From: Chloroflexota bacterium
GTDB lineage: Bacteria > Chloroflexota > Dehalococcoidia > JACQUA01
Length of the DNA: 42,764 nucleotides
Reading direction: 5' to 3'
Assembly: GCA_016210565.1 (NCBI GenBank)
Contig: JACQUA010000269.1
Span: 1 to 42,764 of the forward strand
Shown here: positions 26,604 to 34,862 of the stretch, one piece after another
Numbering within the stretch: the first letter of the stretch is position 1
How the letters are laid out: each line of letters starts with the position of its first letter
Made by a program: the position numbers and the translations under genes
The notes under the pieces: generated by a model
The model's database searches: none
What the model saw: the letters and a program-made list of their open reading frames with translations, nothing else
What the model was told of the DNA's origin: nothing

Positions 26604-27296
26604 ATGTGTGCAAAGAACAGCAATCAAATACGAAGTGTTCCTGAGAGCGATGTGACGGCCGTGATGTCCGGCCTGATCTGCAGAGGCAGCGACAGTCGAG
26701 GAGAGGCCGCAGGCGACGCCGTCAGTCGCTTACAACGATACTTCGACGAGGGCGCGCGCTTTCACGGCATGCTGAGCCCGGGTCTTGTCCTGGGGATATT
26801 CATGGTGGACCTGGCGCAGGAGATTCTCGGTCCACGGGAATTCGTAGACGCGGTGGTGGAAACGAAGGCTTGCCTGCCCGACGCGGTGCAGTTGATGACG
26901 TCCTGCTCTTATGGCAACGGCTGGATGCGGGTGAAGGACTGGGGCAAGCTCGCCCTGACTCTCTACGACAAGCGCTCCCTGGAAGGCGTACGCGTTTGCC
27001 TCGATCTTGCCAGGACCAGGAATTATCCCCTCATCGAGCAGTGGGCCATGAGGCTCCGTGATATAGGCTGCAAAGAGGAAGTCGCCAGGGAAATCATGAG
27101 GGCCGGGCGGGACATACTCTCCTGGCGGAAGGTGGAAGTTGCCCGTTACAGGCGGCCAAAGAACGCGCCGGTGGTCCCTTGCAGTTCGTGCGGCGAAGCC
27201 CACCCGTCCAGTGACGGCAGTCTTTGCCAGCGGTGCAACGGCAGGGAAGACTACTATCGCCCGGCCGGGGTGGCGGCAATCCAGAGCTCAATATGA
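26604..27296 (+). CDS. FmdE-family protein with degenerate metal motif
   Basis: A 230-residue protein of the formylmethanofuran dehydrogenase subunit E family, a fold often found beside tungsten or molybdenum enzymes in bacteria. The middle block DAVQLMTSCSYGNGWMRVKDWGKLALTLYDKR is diagnostic. The usual N-terminal H-x-H-x-C-P-G motif reads HGMLSPG, so one histidine and the cysteine are replaced. The C-terminus adds a small zinc-ribbon-like site, CSSCGEAHPSSDGSLCQRC. Its stop overlaps the next start (ATGA at 27293-27296), so it is coupled to the LUD/CCG protein. No good ribosome binding site is seen before 26604. Its role is probably cofactor or metal handling, or a scaffold, for the adjacent enzymes. 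Confidence 0.82.
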   Translation: MCAKNSNQIRSVPESDVTAVMSGLICRGSDSRGEAAGDAVSRLQRYFDEGARFHGMLSPGLVLGIFMVDLAQEILGPREFVDAVVETKACLPDAVQLMTSCSYGNGWMRVKDWGKLALTLYDKRSLEGVRVCLDLARTRNYPLIEQWAMRLRDIGCKEEVAREIMRAGRDILSWRKVEVARYRRPKNAPVVPCSSCGEAHPSSDGSLCQRCNGREDYYRPAGVAAIQSSI

Positions 27297-29440
27297 ACCC
27301 AGGACTGCCGATATGCGTCGTGGAGCCGGATTCAACGGAGAAGAAGGCGGCCGCGGCCCTGACCATGTTCAGGGCGAGATTCAACGTTGCCGTCAATACG
27401 CCGGGCATTGAGGACGTAAAGCAGCAGTTGAGGGACATCCGCCGGCGTGCCCGCGATAACATGGCTTCACTGGTGCAGGCGCTCAAGACCAATATGGACC
27501 GCCAGTACCCTCAGATAAGAGTGAAATCGGCGGTTGACAACAACGAAGCCGCGGAATACATCGCGGAAATCTCAGACGGAATCAAGATCATTTCTACCAA
27601 CGGCTCCAGCACGGTGGCCGAAGAGCTGAGACCCGGACTGGTTGCCCGGGGTTTCACCGTCGTCAATTCCTATGCCGCTGAGTTCAGAGTCAAGGAAAGA
27701 AAGACCCTCGATTACTGGGACCTGCCGCGCCTCTCCGAGAAGAACCTCGATGGGACGTTTGCCCCGTCAGTGAGGTTGACCGGACTCCCCGAAACGGAAA
27801 CCAGGAACTACCTGGCAGTCCTTGGAGTGAATACGATATCGGCCCGCGATCTCACGGTGTTCTTCGTGCAGCATCTGCACAATATCCATGTGGACCTGAC
27901 GCAGGCCAGGAAGGTCGTCCTCATCGCTGGTCTTGACAAGATAGTCGAAAGCAAAGAAGACGCTGCTTTCCAGGCCAAATGCATGGGCATCTTCGGCATG
28001 GAAAACAGGCTTTTGGCTGTTGAGCCTGAACCGGACACAGCGGTGTCTTTGGCCGGGCTGCCGCTGCTTTCTCCGGGCGTGGAGAGAGAGCTTCATCTGA
28101 TTGTCCTGGATAATGATAGGACCAGGCTGCTGCAAAGTGAGTTTAAGGACTTGTTCCTGTGCATAGGTTGCCGGACGTGCAACAGCGCCTGCCCGGCCTA
28201 TCTCAGCGGCAAGCCACTCCGGCCGAGAGAGTTGACCCTGAATCTGAAGAAGCACCTGTCCGAAGTGGGTTCCGAGCTGCTGAAAGAAGGGGGCGACGCG
28301 GAAGCGCCGCCCGCCGGCGCCGGCGAGTCGCCGGCTGCGAAGGTTATCACCGAAGACCAGATCTGGGCCTGCACCACCTGCCGGGCCTGCCAGGAGGAAT
28401 GCCCGGTAGAGGTCAAGCACACGGAAGCGATTATCGGGCTGAGGCAAAACCTGGTGATGGACCAGGCCGTTATTCCCCGCACGGCCGAGGCGGCCCTGAG
28501 AAGCCTGGAGGCTAGAGGGCATCCCTGGCGCGGGACCAGGTTTAGCCGGACCGACTGGGCTCAAGGGCTGGGCATCAGCACCCTGGCGGAGAACAGCGAT
28601 GTGGACATTCTCTACTGGGTCGGTTGCACCGAAGCGCTGGAGGACCGGGGCATGAAGGTGGCCCAAGCCACGGGCAAATTGCTGACCCGGGCCGGGATCA
28701 GGGTCGGCTTCCTCGGCGCAGAGGAGACCTGCTGCGGCGACCCCGCCCGCCGCCTGGGTAACGAGTACCTGTTCCAGGTCCAGGCCGAAACAAATGTGAA
28801 GCTGCTGCAACGATACAACGTCAGGAAGATAGTCACCGCCTGTCCCCACTGCTACAATACGCTGAAGAACGAATACCCCCGGTTTGGTGGGGAGTTTGAG
28901 GTTGTTCACCATACTCAGCTCATTGCTGACTTGCTGCGAGAACCGGAGGCTGCCCCGAAAGAACCTGTCCTGAGCGTAGCGAAGGATTCTTCGACTGCGC
29001 TCAGAATGACAACGCATGCGCTCAGAATGACAACGCATGCCCTCAGAATGACATCCGGTACCGAAGGCGAGTCCCAATCAGTGACCTATCACGACCCCTG
29101 CTATTTGGGAAGATACAACGGTGTTTATGACCCGCCAAGGCAGATTTTGAGTAATTTGCCCGGTATCACACTTGTTGAAATGGAGCAGAACCGCCAGAGA
29201 AGCTTTTGCTGTGGCGGCGGAGGTGGCCGGATGTGGCTGGAGGAGGGCATTGGCAGGAGAATCAGCGAGCTGCGCATCGGGCGCGCCATAGAAACTAAAG
29301 CCCGGACGGTAGTCACCGCCTGCCCTTTTTGCCTCCAGATGTTTGACGATGCCATCAAGGCCAAGGGAGTTGAGGAATCGATCAAAGTCATGGATATCGC
29401 TGAACTGGTCAACGATATTGGGGGGCGACGTGAAGGGTGA
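27293..29440 (+). CDS. Fused LUD-domain / ferredoxin / CCG-domain iron-sulfur protein
   Basis: A 715-residue soluble electron-transfer protein. The N-terminal 250 residues are a LUD domain as in lactate-utilisation protein LutB (GIKIISTNGSSTVAEEL). Next come two [4Fe-4S] sites, CIGCRTCNSACP near residue 290 and CTTCRACQEECP near 362. The C-terminal half has two CCG domains as in HdrB/HdrD and GlcF: CCGDPARR with TACPHCYNTL, and FCCGGGGGRMW with TACPFCLQMF. Between the CCG domains, about 35 residues are encoded by a family A dispersed repeat kept in frame (28951-29053), with the near-identical units ALRMTTH. The start at 27293 overlaps the FmdE stop. Likely a hub for electrons from AOR or the pterin enzyme; no transmembrane partner is encoded here. 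Confidence 0.87.
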   Translation: MNPGLPICVVEPDSTEKKAAAALTMFRARFNVAVNTPGIEDVKQQLRDIRRRARDNMASLVQALKTNMDRQYPQIRVKSAVDNNEAAEYIAEISDGIKIISTNGSSTVAEELRPGLVARGFTVVNSYAAEFRVKERKTLDYWDLPRLSEKNLDGTFAPSVRLTGLPETETRNYLAVLGVNTISARDLTVFFVQHLHNIHVDLTQARKVVLIAGLDKIVESKEDAAFQAKCMGIFGMENRLLAVEPEPDTAVSLAGLPLLSPGVERELHLIVLDNDRTRLLQSEFKDLFLCIGCRTCNSACPAYLSGKPLRPRELTLNLKKHLSEVGSELLKEGGDAEAPPAGAGESPAAKVITEDQIWACTTCRACQEECPVEVKHTEAIIGLRQNLVMDQAVIPRTAEAALRSLEARGHPWRGTRFSRTDWAQGLGISTLAENSDVDILYWVGCTEALEDRGMKVAQATGKLLTRAGIRVGFLGAEETCCGDPARRLGNEYLFQVQAETNVKLLQRYNVRKIVTACPHCYNTLKNEYPRFGGEFEVVHHTQLIADLLREPEAAPKEPVLSVAKDSSTALRMTTHALRMTTHALRMTSGTEGESQSVTYHDPCYLGRYNGVYDPPRQILSNLPGITLVEMEQNRQRSFCCGGGGGRMWLEEGIGRRISELRIGRAIETKARTVVTACPFCLQMFDDAIKAKGVEESIKVMDIAELVNDIGGRREG
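28951..29053 (+). repeat. Family A repeat inside a coding region, with 21-bp tandem units
   Basis: GAACCTGTCCTGAGCGTAGC... matches the intergenic copy at 33477-33548. Its end, GCGCTCAGAATGACAACGC plus AT, is repeated 2.6 times as 21-bp units (28997-29053). Because the total insertion is a multiple of three and lacks stops, the host gene remains open. Confidence 0.85.
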
Positions 29441-29448
29441 AAATGGAC

Positions 29449-29539
29449 TGTCATTGCGAGCGAAGCGAAGCAATCTCCCGTTTGGTCGGACAAGTCCATG
29501 GGATTGCTTCGCCCCGACCTCGTCGGGGCTCGCAATGAC
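29449..29539. repeat. Dispersed repeat, family B (TGTCATTGCGAGCGAAG type)
   Basis: TGTCATTGCGAGCGAAGCGA on the left pairs with GGGGCTCGCAATGAC on the right, around GCAATCTCCC and GGGATTGC inner arms. A second copy lies at 37826-37903. It fills the gap between the LUD/CCG gene and the second pterin enzyme and would interrupt their transcript with a large hairpin. Confidence 0.8.
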
Positions 29540-29576
29540 CGACTGAGCCGCTAGATCCAGAAATCAGGAGAATACT

Positions 29577-31721
29577 ATGGACGGCAAAACAATCGTACGG
29601 ACCCAGTGTAAGAGCTGTCACGGTAGCTGCAGTGTCCTGGTGACGGTGGAGAATGGCGTTATCACTTATATGGAAGGAAACCCCGATGCGCCGACGAAGG
29701 GCGCCATGTGCGCCAAGGGGTTGTCCCAGATACAGAGCCTCAATCACCCGGACCGGCTGGTCTATCCCCGGAAGCGGGCCGGCGCCCGCGGCGAAGGTAA
29801 GTGGGAGAGAATAAGCTGGGAGGAGGCGCTCGAGACCCTCACCGTCCGGATGAAAGAGTACATCGCGAAGGGCGGCGCCAATTCGGTGTGCGTCGGCCAG
29901 GGGACGGGGCGGGGATATAACCACTACACCACGCGGCTGGTCAATTCCATCGGCACCGGGCACCTCCTGAGCCCGGGGTACATATGTTTTGTCCCCCTCT
30001 TGCAGATGTCGAGATTCATGTTCGGCGTGTCTCAGAAGCTGTACTGCGACTTCCACGGGTGGGGCGGCGAATGGCCCAGGACGATCGTGTCCTGGGGGAG
30101 GCAGACAGAGACCAACAATGCCGACGGCGAAATGGCGGTCTGGTTTCTCGAAGCGCTAAAACACAGCAAGAATTTCATACTGATAGACCCGCGGGCAACC
30201 GCCCTGGCGCACCGGGCGAATCTCTGGCTGCCCGTCAGGCCCGGGACCGACGCCGCCCTGGCGCTGGCCATGCTGAACATAATCATTAACGAGGGGATAT
30301 ACGACAAGGAGTTTGTCTCCAACTGGACCCTGGGGTTCGACAAGCTCGCGGCCCGCGTCCAGGACTACCCTCCGGAGAAAGCAGCCGAAATCACCTGGGT
30401 CCCTAAAGAAAAGATCGTGAGGGCGGCGCGGATGATTGCTCTGGAGTCACCCGCTGCCATCCAGATTGGCGAACCGCTGGTGGCAACCAGAAACACCACC
30501 TCTAATCTCCAGGCAATACTGAGCCTCATCGCCATAACGGGGAATGTGGAAAGGCCGGGCGGCATGGTTGACTGGGTGCCGAGCATCCGCGGTGGTCTGG
30601 AGGAGTTCGGCTTTGAAGTGATGCCCCCCAAAGAGAACCTCAGGAACGCCATCGGCTCTGATAAACACCGCCTTCCCTCCGGTCGCTGCCACCCCGACAC
30701 CGTTTTGAAGCAGCTCAGGGAAGGCACTTCCATCATAAAGATGTTGTACCAGCACGGAGGGAATCCGCTGTTCAGCATGGCGAATTCGAGGCACGTGTAT
30801 GAGGCCATGCTGAAGATTGAATACATGGTCGTGGCGGAACAGTACATGTCTCCGCTGGCCGAAATCGCTGATATGGTCTTGCCGGTTTGCCACTGGCTGG
30901 AAGATGACGACATATGGGATGTGCATGCCCGTTTTTACAACGCTGCGGTGAACCGGGCGGTGTCGCCCAGGGGGGAGGCCAGGTCGTCTTCGTGGATAAT
31001 CAATGAGATCGGGCGCAGGGTTGTTCCCCAACACTGGTTCAACAATGTGGAGGAAATGCTGGACTATCAGCTCAAAGGCGCCAACATAAAGTGGAAAGAG
31101 TTCAAGGAGATTGGCATCATTGCCAAGACCGGAAAAGACCAGCAGTACTACAAGTACAAGACCGATTACTACAACAAAGGGGGCGGGTTCGCAACACCGA
31201 CCAAGAAAGTTGAGCTGTACTCGCCCCTGCTGGCCAAGCTGGGATATGACCCCTTGCCCAGCTATGTCGAGCCCAGTGAGACGCCCTACTCCAACCCTGA
31301 GCTCGCCAGGGAATACCCTTACATCTTGAATACCGGCGGGCGCATTCCCTTCTACTTCCACTCCCAGTATACCAATCTGCCCTGGGTAAGGCAGTTTCAG
31401 CCTCTGCCGCGGGTGCAAATCCATCCCGAAACTGCCGGCAAGCATGGCATAGCGGAGGGAGACTGGGTCTGGATAGAGTCCCCCAGGGGGAGGATAAAGC
31501 AGGTGGCGAATCTGTTTGCGGGTATGGACCCGCGTCTGGTCGTTGTCCAGAGCTCGTGGTCTTACCCGGAGAAACCGGGGCCGGAACACGGATTCCTGGA
31601 AAGCAACGCCAACGTTCTCACCGCCGATGAGGGAGACTACGACCCCGCGGCTGGTTCAATCAACATGAGGTCCCTGCTTTGCAAAATATACAAAGTGGAG
31701 AAAACCAATGATAACGCGTAA
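29577..31721 (+). CDS. Molybdo/tungstopterin oxidoreductase catalytic subunit, acetylene-hydratase-like
   Basis: A 714-residue DMSO-reductase-superfamily protein without Tat signal. Cluster cysteines are Cys11, Cys14, Cys18 and Cys45 (CKSCHGSC...AMC), and the likely Mo/W ligand is Cys137 (GYICF). YDKEFVSNWTLGFDKLAARV, PLAEIADMVLPVCHWLE and FATPTKKVELYSPLLAKLGYDPLP follow the acetylene hydratase branch and the earlier gene at 11880. As there, a histidine (His15) replaces the aspartate that follows the second cysteine in true acetylene hydratase. ATG 29577 has CAGGAG upstream. Unlike the first copy, it overlaps a dedicated ferredoxin subunit by 14 bases, so it is most likely a redox enzyme. Substrate unknown. 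Confidence 0.88.
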   Translation: MDGKTIVRTQCKSCHGSCSVLVTVENGVITYMEGNPDAPTKGAMCAKGLSQIQSLNHPDRLVYPRKRAGARGEGKWERISWEEALETLTVRMKEYIAKGGANSVCVGQGTGRGYNHYTTRLVNSIGTGHLLSPGYICFVPLLQMSRFMFGVSQKLYCDFHGWGGEWPRTIVSWGRQTETNNADGEMAVWFLEALKHSKNFILIDPRATALAHRANLWLPVRPGTDAALALAMLNIIINEGIYDKEFVSNWTLGFDKLAARVQDYPPEKAAEITWVPKEKIVRAARMIALESPAAIQIGEPLVATRNTTSNLQAILSLIAITGNVERPGGMVDWVPSIRGGLEEFGFEVMPPKENLRNAIGSDKHRLPSGRCHPDTVLKQLREGTSIIKMLYQHGGNPLFSMANSRHVYEAMLKIEYMVVAEQYMSPLAEIADMVLPVCHWLEDDDIWDVHARFYNAAVNRAVSPRGEARSSSWIINEIGRRVVPQHWFNNVEEMLDYQLKGANIKWKEFKEIGIIAKTGKDQQYYKYKTDYYNKGGGFATPTKKVELYSPLLAKLGYDPLPSYVEPSETPYSNPELAREYPYILNTGGRIPFYFHSQYTNLPWVRQFQPLPRVQIHPETAGKHGIAEGDWVWIESPRGRIKQVANLFAGMDPRLVVVQSSWSYPEKPGPEHGFLESNANVLTADEGDYDPAAGSINMRSLLCKIYKVEKTNDNA

Positions 31722-32250
31722 GGCAGTCTTCCGCGATATGGACCTGTGCGTCAACTGTAAGGCCTGCATAGTGGCCTGCAATGTCAAACACATGTCCAAT
31801 GCCCGTCCCGAAGCATCGCATATCATCCCGACCAGCCGGAATCTGCTGAATGTCTACCCGACCGGACCGGAGATACGTGACGACCGCGTCTACCAGGCTT
31901 TCATTGGTATAGCCTGCATGCACTGCGCCGAAGCGCCCTGCATCAAAGTGTGTCCCACTTCTGCTATCTATAAGGACACTGCCAGCGGCGTTACGCTGGT
32001 TGACGACGAGAAGTGCATCGGGTGCCGGGCCTGTATCTGGGTCTGTCCTTATGGCGCTCCTACTTTTGATGGTAGGGGTAAGATGTTGAAATGCGACCTT
32101 TGCATCGACAGGCTCAGAGAGGGCAAGAAGACCGCCTGTGAGCATACCTGCGCCGCCCGCGCCATCTTCGTGGGGACTCCGGAGGAAATCGCGGAAATCC
32201 AGGCCCGGAAGGCTGTTGAAAGAATTCGCAGCGGGGCAATCATTTCGTAG
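31708..32250 (+). CDS. Four-cluster ferredoxin subunit (DmsB/PhsB-like)
   Basis: A 180-residue iron-sulfur protein with four cysteine groups: CVNCKACIVAC, CMHCAEAPCIKVCP, CIGCRACIWVCP and CDLCIDRLREGKKTACEHTC. This is the standard electron-transfer subunit of molybdopterin enzymes, carrying electrons from the catalytic subunit to a membrane or soluble acceptor. The start codon lies inside the end of the preceding gene, indicating coupled translation. No third, membrane-anchoring subunit follows, so the acceptor is probably soluble; the neighbouring LUD/CCG protein is a candidate. Confidence 0.92.
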   Translation: MITRKAVFRDMDLCVNCKACIVACNVKHMSNARPEASHIIPTSRNLLNVYPTGPEIRDDRVYQAFIGIACMHCAEAPCIKVCPTSAIYKDTASGVTLVDDEKCIGCRACIWVCPYGAPTFDGRGKMLKCDLCIDRLREGKKTACEHTCAARAIFVGTPEEIAEIQARKAVERIRSGAIIS

Positions 32251-32291
32251 CGATCACCCATGCGCCGGTGGCGCACCATCAAAAATGAAAA

Positions 32292-32414
32292 TGTCATTCT
32301 GAGCGAAGCGAGCGCAGCGAGCGTAGTCGAAGAATCCTTCCGGGGCGGGGACGAATGCGACGAGTCGGGATGCCTGCCCCTTCGCTTCGCTCGGGTCTCC
32401 GGCTCAGGGTGACA
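32292..32414. repeat. Dispersed repeat, family A
   Basis: TGTCATTCTGAGCGAAGCGA at the left and a GGCTCAGGGTGACA right end, with CGTAGTCGAAGAATCC inside, match the copies at 8771 and 33417. It is followed at 32421-32449 by another short palindrome, CACGGGCAAGATGCCCGTG, of a type also scattered through many genomes. Together they fill most of the gap before the nitroreductase gene. Confidence 0.8.
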
Positions 32415-32476
32415 GGCTAATTGTCACGGGCAAGATGCCCGTGCTACCCAAAACAACGATCATAAAGGAGGGACCA

Positions 32477-33217
32477 ATGGATTCAGACTATGACAAACTG
32501 CTGGAAATCGCCAGGAGGCGGAGGAGCATCCGGGTGTTCAAACCCGATCCCATCCCCGACGGGCACGTCGAGAAGATACTGGAGGTAGCCCGCTGGGCCA
32601 TGTCCGGGGCCAACGGTCAGCCATGGGAATTCGTCGTGGTGAAGGACAAGGACACCAGGGCCAAGATCTATGAGTTGTATAAGGCGCACCGGCGATTCGT
32701 CGATGTCATCGAGCGGACCCGCATCGAAGAAATCAGGCAGCCGATCACCGGCGCCGTGGACGAGGGCGTCCCCCTGTTCAAAGACGCTCCGGTAATTATC
32801 GTGATATGCGGCGATCCCCGGACCCTTCAGGCCACGGTGATGGCGGCGCAATTTGTCGGCGGGGAGAGGGAGACCTTTCACATGAACATCGCCAACGCCA
32901 CGATGATGATTCATCTGGCAGCGGCTTCCCTTGGTCTCGGCACTCAATGGGCCACCACGACGGTCCATTTCGAAGCCGGCCTGAAACAACTGCTGGGGAT
33001 TCCCCAGATTTACAAAGTACCCCAGGTTGTTCCGGTCGGTTATCCCGATTACACCCCGCACGGGGCATGGCGCCGCAAATTGAGCGACATAGTCCACAAC
33101 GAGAAATTCGATATGTCCAGGTACCGGTCCGACGAACAGATCGTCGCCGACATCATCGCGTTGAGGAAGCGCATGAAAGCCCACTACCGGCCCACGTCGG
33201 AAACCCCCAGGCAATAG
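32477..33217 (+). CDS. Nitroreductase-family flavoprotein
   Basis: A 246-residue member of the nitroreductase family, FMN-dependent NAD(P)H oxidoreductases. RRRRSIRVFKPDPIPDGHVE and ARWAMSGANGQPWEFVVVKD are the family FMN-binding opening, and AAASLGLGTQWAT and VVPVGYPDYTPHG the later cofactor segment. The ATG at 32477 has AAAGGAGGG upstream; the longer frame from 32435 runs back into a repeat and is rejected. The C-terminus is extended by a basic helix. It could reduce quinones, nitro compounds or a pathway intermediate. It is not close enough to neighbours to prove operon membership. Confidence 0.87.
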   Translation: MDSDYDKLLEIARRRRSIRVFKPDPIPDGHVEKILEVARWAMSGANGQPWEFVVVKDKDTRAKIYELYKAHRRFVDVIERTRIEEIRQPITGAVDEGVPLFKDAPVIIVICGDPRTLQATVMAAQFVGGERETFHMNIANATMMIHLAAASLGLGTQWATTTVHFEAGLKQLLGIPQIYKVPQVVPVGYPDYTPHGAWRRKLSDIVHNEKFDMSRYRSDEQIVADIIALRKRMKAHYRPTSETPRQ

Positions 33218-33666
33218 TGCGTTTGGCGCCTGCCCCGCAGAATACCCCCCGGCCAGCCATGTAGGGTGGGTTAAGGCCGGCGGTAGTGCTTGGAATCGGG
33301 GCGGCCGTGCCAACCCACCGACCGGGAGGTGGGCGGTGAGAAGTCGGAAGTGGGAAACCGTTGACTCTGTTTTGGTATTGGAACATTCCGATTTTGAGTT
33401 TGCTCTGAAAATAGGCTGTCACCCTGAGCGAAGCGAAGGGGCAGTCGAAGGGTCTTTCGTCCCGCGCCCTGCCCCGAAAGAACTTGTCCTGAGCAGAGCG
33501 AAGGATTCTTCGACTACGCTCGCTGCGCTCGCTTCGCTCAGAATGACAGCGCACGCCGTTTTCATCCTTGATGGTCCCGACTCTTCGGGATGGTTAATTG
33601 ATTCGTCATTCGAATTTCGTCATTCGTCATTTGGTTTCGGCTGTATTTCGGGTCAGGAGGCAGCAA
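33218..33666. other. Repeat-filled spacer before the second bicupin
   Basis: Three dispersed elements stand in series: a family C element (33261-33319, GTAGGGTGGGTTAAGG to CAACCCACC), a family A element (33417-33548) and a family F copy (33601-33632) rich in ATTCGTCATTCG. A TTTGGTATTGGAACATTCCG tract (about 33370-33410) resembles sequence near 37965-38030. No gene seen. Confidence 0.7.
33601..33632. repeat. Dispersed repeat, family F, copy 1
   Basis: A 32-base tract built of ATTCGTCATTCG units. Its exact reverse complement occurs at 36360-36391, so the two copies face each other across the bicupin and flavoprotein genes. Confidence 0.8.
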
Positions 33667-34728
33667 TTGACAACCACCGATAGCCTCAGAAGTTCAGTGT
33701 GGGGCACAGAAACCTTCTACGACAAATGGGTGGCAGCCCAGGGAATTCCGGTGAAGGCGGGTTATGCCGTGGAAGACCTGAACAGCGTCGAAGTCAAAGC
33801 CTGGGCGAAAAAGGGAGGGAAGGGGTGTTTTGTCATCCTGGAAGGCGCCGAGGGCATGGCTGATTCCTATGTCTGCGAAATACCCCCGGGCGGCAACCTG
33901 AAGCCGCAGAGGCATCTTTTCGAGGAGATGATATATGTTCTGAGCGGCAGCGGGGCCACCACCCTCTGGTGGAACGGCAAGGAAAAACAGACATTCGAGT
34001 GGCAGGCCGGGAGCCTGTTCGCCCCTCCCCTCAATGTCTGGCATCAGCATTTCAATGGACAGGGCGACCGTCCGGTAAGATACCTGGCCGTCACCAGCGC
34101 CCCCCTGATGTTGAACTTGATCCATGACGAGGACTTCATTTTCGGCAACGATTTTGCGTTTACCCGGCGCTACCCCGGGGAGGCTGACTACTTCAGTGCG
34201 TCGAAGGGCAAGCTGCACCCGGGCGGAATATGGGAAAGCAATTTCGTCGCCGATGTCAGGAATATGAAATTGTGCGACCGGAAAGACCGGGGCGCCGGCG
34301 GCCAGACCATCATGCTGGAGCTATCGGACAATACCATGTGCGCCCACATAGCCGAGTTCCCCGTGGGTACCTACAAGAAAGCGCACCGTCATGGTCCCGC
34401 CGCGCATGTTGTGCTGCTCAGCGGCGAGGGCTTCTCATTGATGTGGGCTGATGGCCAGCCCAGGATCAAGGTCCCCTGGCGCGCCGGAAGCATGTTCGTG
34501 CCTCCGAACCGCTGGTTTCACCAGCATTTCAATGTTGGTCCAACACCCGCCCGGTATCTCGCCCTGCGGTGGAACAGCCGCAAGCACCCCATGGGCAAAG
34601 CTTACAAGACGGACGAGGACGTTAAGACCGGCGGCGATCAGATCGAGTATCCGGACCAGGATCCGGAAATCGATAAGCTGTTCGAAGCCGAACTGCACAA
34701 GCGGGGACTTGTCTCCCGGATGCCGTAG
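33667..34728 (+). CDS. Bicupin-domain protein, second copy
   Basis: A 353-residue cytoplasmic protein with two cupin barrels. TTG 33667 is chosen because AGGAGG lies six bases upstream; an earlier ATG at 33598 would translate the repeat. Barrel one shows LKPQRHLFEEMIYVLSG and WHQHFN, barrel two YKKAHRHGPAAHVVLLSG and FHQHFN, both with plausible metal-binding histidines. Homologues are sometimes labelled ethanolamine ammonia-lyase-activating protein, a name with little functional support. It shares layout with the bicupin at 4850, and the paired HQHFN motif suggests a common family. The reaction is unknown. Confidence 0.82.
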   Translation: MTTTDSLRSSVWGTETFYDKWVAAQGIPVKAGYAVEDLNSVEVKAWAKKGGKGCFVILEGAEGMADSYVCEIPPGGNLKPQRHLFEEMIYVLSGSGATTLWWNGKEKQTFEWQAGSLFAPPLNVWHQHFNGQGDRPVRYLAVTSAPLMLNLIHDEDFIFGNDFAFTRRYPGEADYFSASKGKLHPGGIWESNFVADVRNMKLCDRKDRGAGGQTIMLELSDNTMCAHIAEFPVGTYKKAHRHGPAAHVVLLSGEGFSLMWADGQPRIKVPWRAGSMFVPPNRWFHQHFNVGPTPARYLALRWNSRKHPMGKAYKTDEDVKTGGDQIEYPDQDPEIDKLFEAELHKRGLVSRMP

Positions 34729-34862
34729 GGGCGGACACACAGGGTGGCGCAGTGCGTCCCTGCCTGCGCGCGGCGTCCGTCCAACGGGCTGGCGTACACA
34801 CGGGCCGCCACGGGGGCGCGTGCAACTTGCCGGTACGGGGGTGGGCACGCGGCAGCGTGCCA

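Noticed and set aside
28997..29053. CRISPR-like repeat
   Set aside because: The 21-bp units are directly adjacent without spacers and lie inside a coding sequence.
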